Origin: Nanobdellota archaeon
GTDB taxonomy: Bacteria > Patescibacteriota > Minisyncoccia > UBA6257 > GWB1-50-10
Length of the DNA: 25,962 nt
NCBI GenBank assembly: GCA_030695805.1
Contig: JAUYPG010000003.1
Coordinates: 1 to 25,962, forward strand
Reading direction: 5' to 3'
Shown piece by piece: positions 1 to 7,124 of this stretch. Position numbers and translations under genes: made by a program. The notes beneath the pieces were generated by a model. That model ran no database searches. It was not told the DNA's origin and saw nothing but the letters and a program-made list of their open reading frames with translations. How positions within the stretch are numbered: the stretch's first letter is position 1; the number at the start of each line of letters is the position of its first letter.

Positions 1-916
1 CCCCGGTGCCGAAATACTTCCCGACAATCGCGATATTCACCTCTTGTTTCGCCGTTTTTATTTTTCTCACGAACGCCTCCCACTCGCCCCATTCATGCTT
101 TTTCGCTTTGAGGCCAAGCTTTTTCAAAATTCTTTTCCCTACGTTTTCTTTCTCGAAATTCATCGGAACTTCATAGATGCTCTCGACATTCGGAGCGGAT
201 ATCACGTCCCCTTTTTCCATACTGCACATAAACTCGATCTTCTCCTTTCGTTTCGCGTCGAGCGGCGCGCCCGCGCGTCCGAAGATCATATCCGGTTGCA
301 CTCCCACCGCGTTCAAGCTCCGGACCGCGTGCTGGGTGGGCTTCGTTTTTAACTCCGTTCCTCCGGACCCGAGCGCCGGAAGGAAACTTACGAGAACAAG
401 GAACACATCTTTCGGATGCTTTATCTTCATCATCCGAATGGCTTCCAGAAAGAGGATGTTTTCGTACTCTCCCACGGTTCCGCCGATCTCAATTACCGCG
501 ACTTCGGCTTTGTCTTTTTTCATAGCCGCGTCAATGCGCTCGATTACTTCCATGGGAATGCGGGGCACCACCTCCACCTGTCTCCCCCCGTACTCGAGAT
601 TCCGTTCTTTTTGTATCACCGAGAGATAGACGCTCCCTGTTGTCATGTAATTTTTGCTTGAAAAATTCCGATTCAGAAATCGCTCGTAGTTCCCCATGTC
701 CTGATCGCATTCGGTTCCATCCTCCAACACAAAGACCTCTCCGTGCTCGGTGGGATTCATAGTTCCGGCGTCCACATTTACATACGCGTCAATTTTCAGC
801 GCGGTTACTTCAAAGCCATAGGCCTTCAAAATGTTCGCGATCGAGGAGGATGTAATCCCCTTTCCCACGCCGGACATCACCCCCCCCACCACGAATATGT
901 ATTTTTTGTTTTTCAT
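1..916 (-). CDS. pyrG: CTP synthase, N-terminal part (runs off the window)
   Basis: CTP synthase makes CTP from UTP, ATP and glutamine, the last step of de novo pyrimidine nucleotide synthesis. The ATG is at 914-916 and about 305 residues are visible before the window edge. The N-terminal amidoligase (synthetase) domain is clear: a P-loop-like VGGVMSGVGKG near residues 10-20, KIDAYVNVDAGTMNP, HGEVFVLEDG, then ECDQDMGNYERF and EIGGTVGEYEN, which carry the family's Mg-binding acidic residues (usually ETDLDLGHYERF and EVGGTVGDIES). The last visible residues, VNIAIVGKYFGTG, are the beginning of the link to the glutaminase domain, which lies outside. The sequence diverges from the E. coli type in ways I associate with CPR enzymes. 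It follows a small Cys/His protein by 12 nt and is probably co-transcribed with it. Confidence 0.95.
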   Translation of the reverse strand, partial: MKNKKYIFVVGGVMSGVGKGITSSSIANILKAYGFEVTALKIDAYVNVDAGTMNPTEHGEVFVLEDGTECDQDMGNYERFLNRNFSSKNYMTTGSVYLSVIQKERNLEYGGRQVEVVPRIPMEVIERIDAAMKKDKAEVAVIEIGGTVGEYENILFLEAIRMMKIKHPKDVFLVLVSFLPALGSGGTELKTKPTQHAVRSLNAVGVQPDMIFGRAGAPLDAKRKEKIEFMCSMEKGDVISAPNVESIYEVPMNFEKENVGKRILKKLGLKAKKHEWGEWEAFVRKIKTAKQEVNIAIVGKYFGTG

Positions 917-928
917 ATGCCAATACCG

Positions 929-1177
929 TTACACGCGGACGCTCTTTTCCCGCTCCTTTCTATCTTCGAGCTGGGTTGCGGCGTATGAAAGATTCAAATG
1001 AACGTTTTTACCTCCGATCATTCCCATTAAGCTCTCGCATTTCATAAACGCTTCTTCTTCCGTAAAGTCCTTGCGAGGAAAGTGCTCTATCTCAAGATGG
1101 AGAATAGCGAGAAACATGAGGTGCCCCTCAAAGTCCATTTTTGTTCTACAGAATTCGCAGTATGGGGTTCGTTTCAT
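929..1177 (-). CDS. Small Cys/His-rich protein upstream of pyrG, unknown function
   Basis: An 82-residue protein that I do not recognise. It starts with YCEFC (Cys7, Cys10), followed by several His (HLMFLAILHLEIEH) and one later Cys. This spacing could bind one zinc ion, but I cannot assign a named finger. The middle is helical and charged. It is judged real because it shares strand and likely transcript with pyrG, 12 nt downstream, and because a -10-like TACAAT sits exactly 7 nt before its ATG. That arrangement recurs at other starts in the window. Possible roles are a regulator or accessory factor, but the sequence does not show one. Confidence 0.6.
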   Translation of the reverse strand: MKRTPYCEFCRTKMDFEGHLMFLAILHLEIEHFPRKDFTEEEAFMKCESLMGMIGGKNVHLNLSYAATQLEDRKEREKSVRV

Positions 1178-1184
1178 CTCTCAC

Positions 1185-1194
1185 ATTGTATCAT
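1185..1194 (-). promoter_or_regulatory. -10-type promoter element ATGATACAAT, leaderless arrangement
   Basis: The 10-mer ATGATACAAT (complement) ends 7 nt before the ATG of the small Cys/His gene. The identical 10-mer precedes two other minus-strand genes, at 4220-4229 and 15704-15713. No good -35 box is visible. With TACAAT as the -10 box, transcription would start at or within a base or two of the start codon. Confidence 0.55.
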
Positions 1195-1257
1195 GTCTTT
1201 CATTTCGTACAAATTTTTCTATAAACCCTCTCGCGTGGTATTTTTTATTCTACCGGT

Positions 1258-1263
1258 TATAAT
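1258..1263 (+). promoter_or_regulatory. -10 box TATAAT, leaderless arrangement
   Basis: A perfect TATAAT is followed by 7 nt and then ATG at 1271, the start chosen for the large membrane protein. There is no Shine-Dalgarno sequence and no convincing -35 box. An in-frame ATG at 1262 overlaps this element and is therefore a less likely start. Confidence 0.55.
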
Positions 1264-1270
1264 GTTTCCT

Positions 1271-2833
1271 ATGGCTACTCTGTCGAAACCCCTTGACGAA
1301 CTTTTGAAATCGTATTCCGCTTACCTTCTGGGGAAAAGGCCCTCTTCCGAAGAGACGAAGATCGAGGTTGATGAAATAGCATTGAAAATCGCCTCTTTTT
1401 ACGAGAAGTTTCGGAATCTCATTGACTATCAGGAGAAGCATCTTCTCCGCAAAAACGTGATCGGACGGGCCCTGCGGCGGCGCATTTTCCTGAAGGATGT
1501 AAGCGGAGAGGACGTCGCCGAGCCCCTCATCAAAGAAGTCATACGATCCGGCTATCTTGGAAATAACTGGATCCCGGCACGGAAAATCGGCGAGGTACAG
1601 CTTATTATTGACAACCTCCTTTTTTTTAGCGATCACGCGAAAACATCCTCCATCCCCATGCATGAGGACTTTCCGGACTGGCTCCTCGGGGTTACGGTAT
1701 GCGCCATTGAGGAGTGTCTCGCGCCTCCGGAAAAAAATAGGATGCTCGCCCAAATGATGCTCAATACCCTTCGCGGGGGGCTCGAGATAAGGGGTGGCAC
1801 AATTCCCCAGGCCGATCAAGATGCCCTTCTTTTTATCGCGGTTCAGAAGTCCCTCTTCCGCGTGGATAACGACCAGCTTTCCTACCGCCTGCTCCAGCTT
1901 CTTTCCCCTGCGTGGGAGAGCACGGACCTCCGCAACACCTCGCCGGTCACAAACGAACTCCTTACGGCCCACGAGCGGATATCCCACTACCTTCGCCATC
2001 CCCTCCTTCCCTTGTTTCTGAAGGCCTGCAACCATTACAATACCGTCTTTCAGATGTTGGGAAGTTTGGTCTTTGGAAGCAAGGGGGTTGAAAATTTAGA
2101 TCGCGACATTGAGGCGGCGTACGAAGACCGTCTGCGAAAGGAGCGCGGCAAACTTTCCCGCATGGCGTTTCTTTCCATCCTTTCCTTTTTTCTTTCAAAA
2201 ATTTTGGTCGCGATCGCGATCGAAGTTCCCATTGATCTTTATATTGTCGGCCGCTTTTCCCTTGTCCACGCCACCCTGAACATCGTCTTTCCTCCGATTC
2301 TCATGCTCCTTATCGTCGCCTCGATCCGTCTCCCCTCGCGGAAAAATCTTCACCTTATTCGCGAAGAAATGAAGGCCGTGATTTTTGAACATAACGCGCA
2401 CCCTTACGTCATCCAGATACCCAAAAAAAAGAGCTGGTTCATTTCTTTCCTTCTTTCCTTCTCCTACCTCGCCATATTTTTCGTAACCATCCGCATTATC
2501 GCGGATATCCTTCTCTCTTTCGGATTCAGCATCGCGAACATCGTGGTCTTCATTCTCTTCACCTCGCTTGTAACCGCGGTGGGAGTAAAAATCTATAACC
2601 GCTCCAAGGAGATGTGCCTGGAGAAGGATCCTCCCCGATTTTTCTCCTTCCTTCTTGATCTCTTCACCCTGCCCCTTGTTACGATCGGCCGATGGATTAT
2701 CTCCGGCTTCCGTAGATTCAACGTTTTCGTGATATTCGTGAATGTCTTCATCGAATTCCCCTTCCAGCTTATCGTGGAATTCCTGGAAAATCTCCACGAC
2801 TTCATACGGACGAAAAAGGAGGAGATACAATAG
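1271..2833 (+). CDS. Large polytopic membrane protein, unknown function
   Basis: About 520 residues with the start at 1271. The open frame extends upstream to 1082, but that part overlaps the divergent small gene and the promoter region, so it was trimmed. Residues 1 to about 290 are soluble, helical and charged. From about residue 300 there are roughly six hydrophobic segments in three pairs (for example MAFLSILSFFLSKILVAIAI, then IVFPPILMLLIVASI, later IANIVVFILFTSLVTAVGV and VFVIFVNVFIEFPFQLIVEF), and the C-terminus is short and charged. I know no functional motif for it. It resembles a type of CPR membrane protein usually called hypothetical. It converges on the AI-2E permease gene across a 53-nt AT-rich spacer. 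Confidence 0.8.
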   Translation: MATLSKPLDELLKSYSAYLLGKRPSSEETKIEVDEIALKIASFYEKFRNLIDYQEKHLLRKNVIGRALRRRIFLKDVSGEDVAEPLIKEVIRSGYLGNNWIPARKIGEVQLIIDNLLFFSDHAKTSSIPMHEDFPDWLLGVTVCAIEECLAPPEKNRMLAQMMLNTLRGGLEIRGGTIPQADQDALLFIAVQKSLFRVDNDQLSYRLLQLLSPAWESTDLRNTSPVTNELLTAHERISHYLRHPLLPLFLKACNHYNTVFQMLGSLVFGSKGVENLDRDIEAAYEDRLRKERGKLSRMAFLSILSFFLSKILVAIAIEVPIDLYIVGRFSLVHATLNIVFPPILMLLIVASIRLPSRKNLHLIREEMKAVIFEHNAHPYVIQIPKKKSWFISFLLSFSYLAIFFVTIRIIADILLSFGFSIANIVVFILFTSLVTAVGVKIYNRSKEMCLEKDPPRFFSFLLDLFTLPLVTIGRWIISGFRRFNVFVIFVNVFIEFPFQLIVEFLENLHDFIRTKKEEIQ

Positions 2834-2869
2834 TTAGAATTTCTAATGTCTAATTACTAATTTCTAATC
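2834..2869. repeat. AT-rich palindromic spacer between convergent genes
   Basis: The spacer carries TTAGAATTTCTAA (a 13-bp near-palindrome) and then repeated TCTAAT and TTTCTAAT units. It sits between two convergent genes, where a weak bidirectional terminator would be expected, but it lacks a GC-rich stem. A related ATTAGAAATTG stretch lies upstream of the glutaredoxin gene. Confidence 0.4.
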
Positions 2870-2886
2870 CGCCGACTGGCAAGACA

Positions 2887-3918
2887 TTACTCCTTTCTAT
2901 TTTGCTCGACGATTGAAGGATATATCTCAAGAAGGGCCAAAAGAAAGCTCAAAAAGAGCGGGCCGATAAGGAACCCGACCGGGCCGAAGACGACAAGCCC
3001 CCCCAAGACGGAAAGAAGCACCAAAAGCGGGTGCATTTTTGTATCCCGCCCGATAAGATACGTACGAAGAATGTTGTCTATGAGCCCCACCACGGTCGCG
3101 CCCCAGAGAAGGAGGAGGAGGGCGTTTATGGGGTTTCCCATGATAGCGAGAAAGAGGACCGCTGGCACGATGACGAGCGCGGTCCCCACTCCCGGGACAA
3201 GAGCCGCCATGATCGCCACGCCTCCCCAAAGAGCTGGGTTCGGCACTCCGAAGATAAAAAATCCCACTCCGGCGAGAACTCCTTGAATCACGCCTATGAC
3301 GAGCGAGCCGCGCACGATCGAGGTGACCGCGGTTTGTATGGTCTTCAGTATTTTTTCATCTTCTATTTTTTTGAGAGGAGAGAGTTGCGTCAGCTTTTCC
3401 CGCAGGATTCTCCCGTCTTTTAGCAGGTAGTAGAGAGTGAGGAACGTAAGAACAATATGAAGAGCAATGCGCAGGACGCCTGAAAAAATAGGGCCGATAT
3501 TTTCGACGATTTTCAAAAAAACCTGCTTCAGATAGCCGTTTATTTCAACGGTCGGCGCCTCTATTTTTATTCCCGGAAAATACCGAGAGGCCATCTCGCT
3601 CCCCCTTGCAAAGAGTTTTTCCACATTTCCGTTTGAAGCCACGTAGGTATAGACGCTTCCGGCCTCCTCCGCCACCCTCTGCCCGATGAAGAAGAGCGGA
3701 ATAAACACTACGAAAAAAACGAGGAGAAGGGTGAGCATCGCGCTTACGCCACGGAATCGCAAAAAACGAAGGAAGAAGAGATATATCGGGTAAAAGACCG
3801 CGGCAAGAACACCCCCCACAAGCACGGCTGAAAGGAAGGGGCGCAGGAGGATGAATCCTACGATAAGCGCGAGGCCGAGGAGGAGAAGAAAAAAGTTGGT
3901 ATGCGTTGTTTTTGACAC
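2887..3918 (-). CDS. AI-2E family transporter (PF01594/UPF0118 type permease)
   Basis: A 343-residue integral membrane protein of the family named after the proposed AI-2 exporter TqsA. Other members are Na+/H+ antiporters or of unknown substrate, so the substrate cannot be given. The layout is standard: two N-terminal membrane segments (about residues 10-55), a third at 60-80, a soluble stretch (about 85-140), then membrane segments from about 145 to the end. The last part has the family hallmarks VPNPALWGGVAIMAALVPGVG and FGPVGFLIGPLFLSF. Length matches the family. The start is a GTG at 3916-3918; no ATG is available upstream, and the glutaredoxin stop lies 23 nt away, so the two genes probably share a transcript. 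Confidence 0.9.
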   Translation of the reverse strand: MSKTTHTNFFLLLLGLALIVGFILLRPFLSAVLVGGVLAAVFYPIYLFFLRFLRFRGVSAMLTLLLVFFVVFIPLFFIGQRVAEEAGSVYTYVASNGNVEKLFARGSEMASRYFPGIKIEAPTVEINGYLKQVFLKIVENIGPIFSGVLRIALHIVLTFLTLYYLLKDGRILREKLTQLSPLKKIEDEKILKTIQTAVTSIVRGSLVIGVIQGVLAGVGFFIFGVPNPALWGGVAIMAALVPGVGTALVIVPAVLFLAIMGNPINALLLLLWGATVVGLIDNILRTYLIGRDTKMHPLLVLLSVLGGLVVFGPVGFLIGPLFLSFLLALLEIYPSIVEQNRKE

Positions 3919-3941
3919 GGTACGGTACGAGAAAATAAAAA

Positions 3942-4175
3942 CTATGAGATTCCCAGGAGTCCGGCGATCTTCTCCTCGTTGAATCCCACAACTACCTTGC
4001 CGCCTATATCAATGACCGGCACTCCCATCTGACCGGACTTTTGTATCATGGCATCACGCGCCGCGTCGTCTTCCGTCACGTTTTTCTCCTCAAACTCTAC
4101 ATCGTGTTCCTTAAAAAACTCTTTCGCTATTTTGCAATAGACGCATGATGGGGTGGTGTAGATGGTAACTACCAT
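3942..4175 (-). CDS. Glutaredoxin / NrdH-like small thiol oxidoreductase
   Basis: A 77-residue single-domain thioredoxin-fold protein. The active-site CVYC lies at residues 11-14 after the first beta strand (MVVTIYTTPS). The cis-Pro loop GVPVIDIGG and the terminal GFNEEKIAGLLG are typical of the glutaredoxin/NrdH family, which reduces disulfides in substrates such as ribonucleotide reductase. CxYC with this short length is common in CPR and Gram-positive glutaredoxin-like proteins. It is the first gene of a probable two-gene unit with the AI-2E family permease; the pairing suggests no specific joint role. Confidence 0.92.
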   Translation of the reverse strand: MVVTIYTTPSCVYCKIAKEFFKEHDVEFEEKNVTEDDAARDAMIQKSGQMGVPVIDIGGKVVVGFNEEKIAGLLGIS

Positions 4176-4219
4176 AATTAGAAATTGAAAATTTTAACAG
4201 ACGACCTTATATGAAGTCC

Positions 4220-4229
4220 ATTGTATCAT
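4220..4229 (-). promoter_or_regulatory. Promoter element ATGATACAAT upstream of the glutaredoxin gene
   Basis: This is the second exact copy of ATGATACAAT (complement). Here it lies 44 nt before the ATG at 4175, so the transcript would have a leader of about 35-40 nt. The leader contains ATTTTCAATTTCTAATT but no clear Shine-Dalgarno site. Confidence 0.45.
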
Positions 4230-4314
4230 ATTCATCTTTACTTTCATAAGTTGAAACACTACCATTACGTTACTGAGATATGCAAAATTTCAGCTGATAC
4301 ATTATTGAAATAAT

Positions 4315-5079
4315 ATGTTTAAAGACGTAGCAATTCAAGCGAGCACAGAAGCCGGAAAGATCCTTATGGATAATTTAGGCAATGTGAAGTCATTGAAATT
4401 GAAGCAAAAGAATGATTACGTTTCTAACGTTGACATCGAAGTTGAGGATAAAATCAAAGAGATTATTAAGTCACATTTTCCTGAACACAACATCGTCGCG
4501 GAAGAATCTGATGTACGAAAAAGAGAATCAAAATACACTTGGTTCGTAGACCCAATCAGCTCCACTGACAATTATATTCATTCACTCCCCCACTTTGCGG
4601 TTTCTATCGCTCTTCAGGAACACGGTATAACTATTTTAGGGGTGGTGCTGGACCCATTCTACAATGAGCTTTTTTATGCTGAAAAAAACAAAGGGGCATA
4701 CTTACATGATTCAAAAATAGAAGTTTCAAGTGTAAGCGATATTTCCAAATCAATACTTTGTGTTGGCATCCACAATAAAGGCGGCGCGGATACCGAAGAA
4801 GGATTAATATATTTTAGAAAAATTCTCTCTGCTCAAGCGTCAGTAAGAAGAATCGGCTCCACGGCGTTGCAGATGTGTTATGTCGCGTGTGGTCGGATTG
4901 AAGCGCATGTAAACAATAGTTCTGATCTGTTTGTGATACCTTCAGGAAAACTCATTTTGGAAGAAGCTGGCGGTATTGTTACTGATTTTAAGAATGATAT
5001 CTGGAACAACGATTCTAAGAGTATTCTTGCTTCTAACGGCAAGGTTCATAGCGCTTTAGTCAAGATATTAAAAACGTGA
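4315..5079 (+). CDS. Inositol-monophosphatase-like protein with degenerate metal site
   Basis: A 254-residue protein of the IMPase/FIG superfamily (Mg2+-dependent sugar-phosphate phosphatases). The fold markers are present: KQKNDYVSNVDIEVEDKI near residues 30-47, AEES at 62-65, WFVDPISSTDNYIH at 76-89, RRIGSTALQMCYVACGRIEA and the final EEAGGIVTDF. Key catalytic positions are altered. The usual DPIDGT metal motif reads DPISST (Asp to Ser82, Gly to Ser83), and the usual WD before the EAGG helix aligns with Phe-Val. Two of the three metal-binding Asp therefore appear lost, so it may be inactive or have a different chemistry. The DNA is visibly more AT-rich than its neighbours, suggesting transfer. 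The next gene follows after 25 nt. Confidence 0.8.
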   Translation: MFKDVAIQASTEAGKILMDNLGNVKSLKLKQKNDYVSNVDIEVEDKIKEIIKSHFPEHNIVAEESDVRKRESKYTWFVDPISSTDNYIHSLPHFAVSIALQEHGITILGVVLDPFYNELFYAEKNKGAYLHDSKIEVSSVSDISKSILCVGIHNKGGADTEEGLIYFRKILSAQASVRRIGSTALQMCYVACGRIEAHVNNSSDLFVIPSGKLILEEAGGIVTDFKNDIWNNDSKSILASNGKVHSALVKILKT

Positions 5080-5104
5080 TTTTTTTGAACATTTCATATT
5101 AGAC

Positions 5105-5695
5105 ATGATCATTCAGCTAGCCGGATATTTATCTGGCATCGCGATACTTCTTTCTTTTGTCCCTTACATACGGGATATTCTTCGAGGCGTCACAAAACCC
5201 GAACGGACATCTTGGTTTATCTGGTCCATACTCGGCTTTACTTCCTTTTTCTCCCAACTTGCTAAAGGAGCATCATACTCTTTAGGAATGACGGGCGCAC
5301 AGGCCGCAGGAGACCTTGTTATCTTTTTTCTCGCCATTAAGTACGGACTCGGCGGATTCAAGAAGCGGGATATATTTGGTCTCATTGGAGTTGCTTTTGG
5401 TATTGTTCTCTGGATACTTACCCATGAAGCAAGCATTGCTTTGTTCATTGTCATATTCATTGATGGAGTTGGAGCTCTTCTTACTGCCCTAAAAGCATAC
5501 GAACACCCCACGACTGAAACCGTTAGTTCTTGGGTTCTCACTTTTATCGGTGGTGTGTTTGCGTCTTTTGCTGTCGGCAGTTTTAACTTTATTCTTCTTG
5601 CCTTCCCTCTTTATATCTCTCTTGCGAGCGCTTCTATACTCTTTGCCATTTGGCTTGGTTCACGGCATGGCAAGAAGTCGGCTTTTGTCTCATAG
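5105..5695 (+). CDS. PQ-loop/SWEET-like polytopic membrane protein
   Basis: A 196-residue protein made almost wholly of about six to seven membrane helices. The N-terminal third, GYLSGIAILLSFVPYIRDI followed by TKPERTSWFIWSILGF, looks like a PQ-loop repeat (helix, Pro-Tyr in place of Pro-Gln, a short basic loop, then a Ser-Trp helix). A weaker second copy may lie at about residues 105-155 (FIVIFIDGVGALLTALKAYEHP then TVSSWVLTFIGG). PQ-loop proteins include SWEET/SemiSWEET sugar transporters and lysosomal amino-acid exporters, but nothing here fixes a substrate. It probably shares a transcript with the IMPase-like gene upstream. The assignment is by pattern only. Confidence 0.65.
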   Translation: MIIQLAGYLSGIAILLSFVPYIRDILRGVTKPERTSWFIWSILGFTSFFSQLAKGASYSLGMTGAQAAGDLVIFFLAIKYGLGGFKKRDIFGLIGVAFGIVLWILTHEASIALFIVIFIDGVGALLTALKAYEHPTTETVSSWVLTFIGGVFASFAVGSFNFILLAFPLYISLASASILFAIWLGSRHGKKSAFVS

Positions 5696-5830
5696 CTCAA
5701 GCTCCTCGAGAGATAACATCTCCATTAAAATCGTTCCCTGCCCTGCCATGTCCGCGCGCGATATTTGAGAGATATACATGAATTTTGGGGTAAAGATTTA
5801 AAACACCGCGAAAAATGAGTATAAACGAAA

Positions 5831-5854
5831 GCCACCCTCAATAAAGAGGGTGGC
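5831..5854. terminator. Hairpin GCCACCCTC / GAGGGTGGC, possible terminator
   Basis: A perfect 9-bp GC-rich stem with loop AATAAA, 135 nt downstream of the PQ-loop-like gene. On the plus strand it is followed by CCTAGG, not a T-run. On the minus strand it is followed by TTTCGTTTATA, so as an intrinsic terminator it is weak on either strand. Confidence 0.4.
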
Positions 5855-6021
5855 CCTAGGATGTATAACCCTAACGGTTCATGGCTGAACCGAAAGACAT
5901 TATCAGTATAGCAAGCGCTTGCCATAAGTCAATCGTTTTGGCGCAAATCAGCAAACACAAAAAGAAGCCCGCGCGGATTTCTCCCCGCGTCGCGCGTGCG
6001 ACACACATTACCGATTGTTCC

Positions 6022-6049
6022 TTGCCAGTTTCGATGTCTATGCTATATA
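6022..6049 (+). promoter_or_regulatory. guaB promoter, leaderless arrangement
   Basis: TTGCCA at 6022-6027, a 16-bp spacer, and TATATA at 6044-6049; the ATG of guaB follows after 7 nt (GTAAGGC). Transcription would start at or next to the start codon. A TATAGT reading at 6046-6051 with an 18-bp spacer is also possible. Confidence 0.6.
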
Positions 6050-6056
6050 GTAAGGC

Positions 6057-7124
6057 ATGGATGATACAACCTTTCCTCTTGGTTTAACTTTTGACGATGT
6101 GCTCCTTGAGCCGCGGGAGTCCGCCGTGGTTCGAAACGAGGCGGACACGAAAACCCGTCTTACAAAAAAAATAGAACTTCAAATCCCCATTGTTGCCGCG
6201 GCCATGGATACGGTCTCGGAAGCCGCGATGGCGATTGCCCTCGGGCGCCTCGGAGGGTTTGCGGTTATCCATCGAAATTGCTCCGTTGAAGCGCAGGTAG
6301 CCATGGTCCGCGAGGCCAAGCAGGCCGGGGTCTTAGTCGGCGCGGCAGTCGGTTCTTATGATCTCGAACGCGCGAAGGCGCTTGATGCGGCGGGAGCGGA
6401 CGCGATTGTGGTTGACACGGCCCATGCCCACGCCCTTCGGACCATCCAAGGGGCAGAGGAGATAAAAAAGAATATTAAAGCCGAGCTTATCGTCGGTAAT
6501 ATTGCGACCAAGGAGGCCGCGAAGGCGATCTGTACATTCGCGGACGCTGTGAAGGTTGGTGTGGGCCCGGGCGCGATTTGCACGACGCGCGTTGTGGCAG
6601 GCGTGGGAGTCCCCCAACTCACTGCGATCTTGAGTGTCGCGGAGGTTGCCCGTGGGCGGGGCATACCCGTCATCGCGGACGGCGGCATTAAAAACTCCGG
6701 CGACATCGTAAAAGCGCTTGCCGCGGGAGCATCTTCTATCATGATGGGGTCCATGCTCGCGGGAACCGATGAGGCGCCCGGAGAGGTCTTTGAAATAAAT
6801 GGAGAAAAGTACAAATCGTACCGTGGCATGGGAAGTTTGGCTGTTATGAAAGGCGGCGCCTCTTCCGACCGCTACTTCCAGAAAGACGAGAAGGAATTCG
6901 TTCCCGAAGGAGTCGAGGGCGCGGTAACATGCAAAGGACCCCTGAAAGACGTCATTTTCCAAATGATGGGGGGCCTGAAAAGCGGTATGTGCTATATCGG
7001 CGCGAAGACCATCGCCGACATGGCCCCGCAGGCGCGGTTTATCCGTATCACTCAGGCAGGAATTCGCGAGTCGCATCCACACAGCATTGTCATCACGAAA
7101 CAACCGCCGAACTACCATGCCTAA
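6057..7124 (+). CDS. guaB: IMP dehydrogenase without CBS domains
   Basis: IMP dehydrogenase oxidises IMP to XMP with NAD+, the committed step to GMP. The 355-residue protein is a complete TIM barrel: LTFDDVLLEP at 10-19, AAMDTVSE at 48-55, the catalytic loop GVGPGAICTTR with Cys175, then IADGGIKNSGDI, MMGSMLAGTDEAPGE and the flap region YRGMGSLAVMKGG. Usual bacterial enzymes have about 480-500 residues with two CBS domains after the first 90; here IHRNCSVEAQ runs almost directly into the next barrel strand, so the regulatory Bateman module is absent. It is the first gene of an operon and overlaps the deaminase-like gene by 8 nt. Loss of CBS suggests loss of adenine/guanine nucleotide allosteric control. 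Confidence 0.96.
   Translation: MDDTTFPLGLTFDDVLLEPRESAVVRNEADTKTRLTKKIELQIPIVAAAMDTVSEAAMAIALGRLGGFAVIHRNCSVEAQVAMVREAKQAGVLVGAAVGSYDLERAKALDAAGADAIVVDTAHAHALRTIQGAEEIKKNIKAELIVGNIATKEAAKAICTFADAVKVGVGPGAICTTRVVAGVGVPQLTAILSVAEVARGRGIPVIADGGIKNSGDIVKALAAGASSIMMGSMLAGTDEAPGEVFEINGEKYKSYRGMGSLAVMKGGASSDRYFQKDEKEFVPEGVEGAVTCKGPLKDVIFQMMGGLKSGMCYIGAKTIADMAPQARFIRITQAGIRESHPHSIVITKQPPNYHA

Larger units (their letters stand above)
5696..6056. other. 361-nt intergenic region before guaB
   Basis: No convincing gene is seen. Short open frames here have no start signal and no protein-like composition. The region holds a GC-rich hairpin (5831-5854), a small inverted repeat GGTTC-ATGGCT-GAACC near 5876-5891, the palindrome GCAAGCGCTTGC near 5919-5930, a GC-rich stretch near 5970-6000, and the guaB promoter at its right end. 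No riboswitch pattern was recognised. Confidence 0.6.

Noticed and set aside
1250..2035. 261-codon minus-strand open frame opposite the large membrane protein
   Set aside because: The plus-strand frame is longer, has membrane segments and a good -10 box. The minus product looks like random translation.
5881..6087. 68-codon plus-strand frame before guaB
   Set aside because: It overlaps the guaB promoter and start in another frame, has no ribosome site and a composition typical of non-coding sequence.
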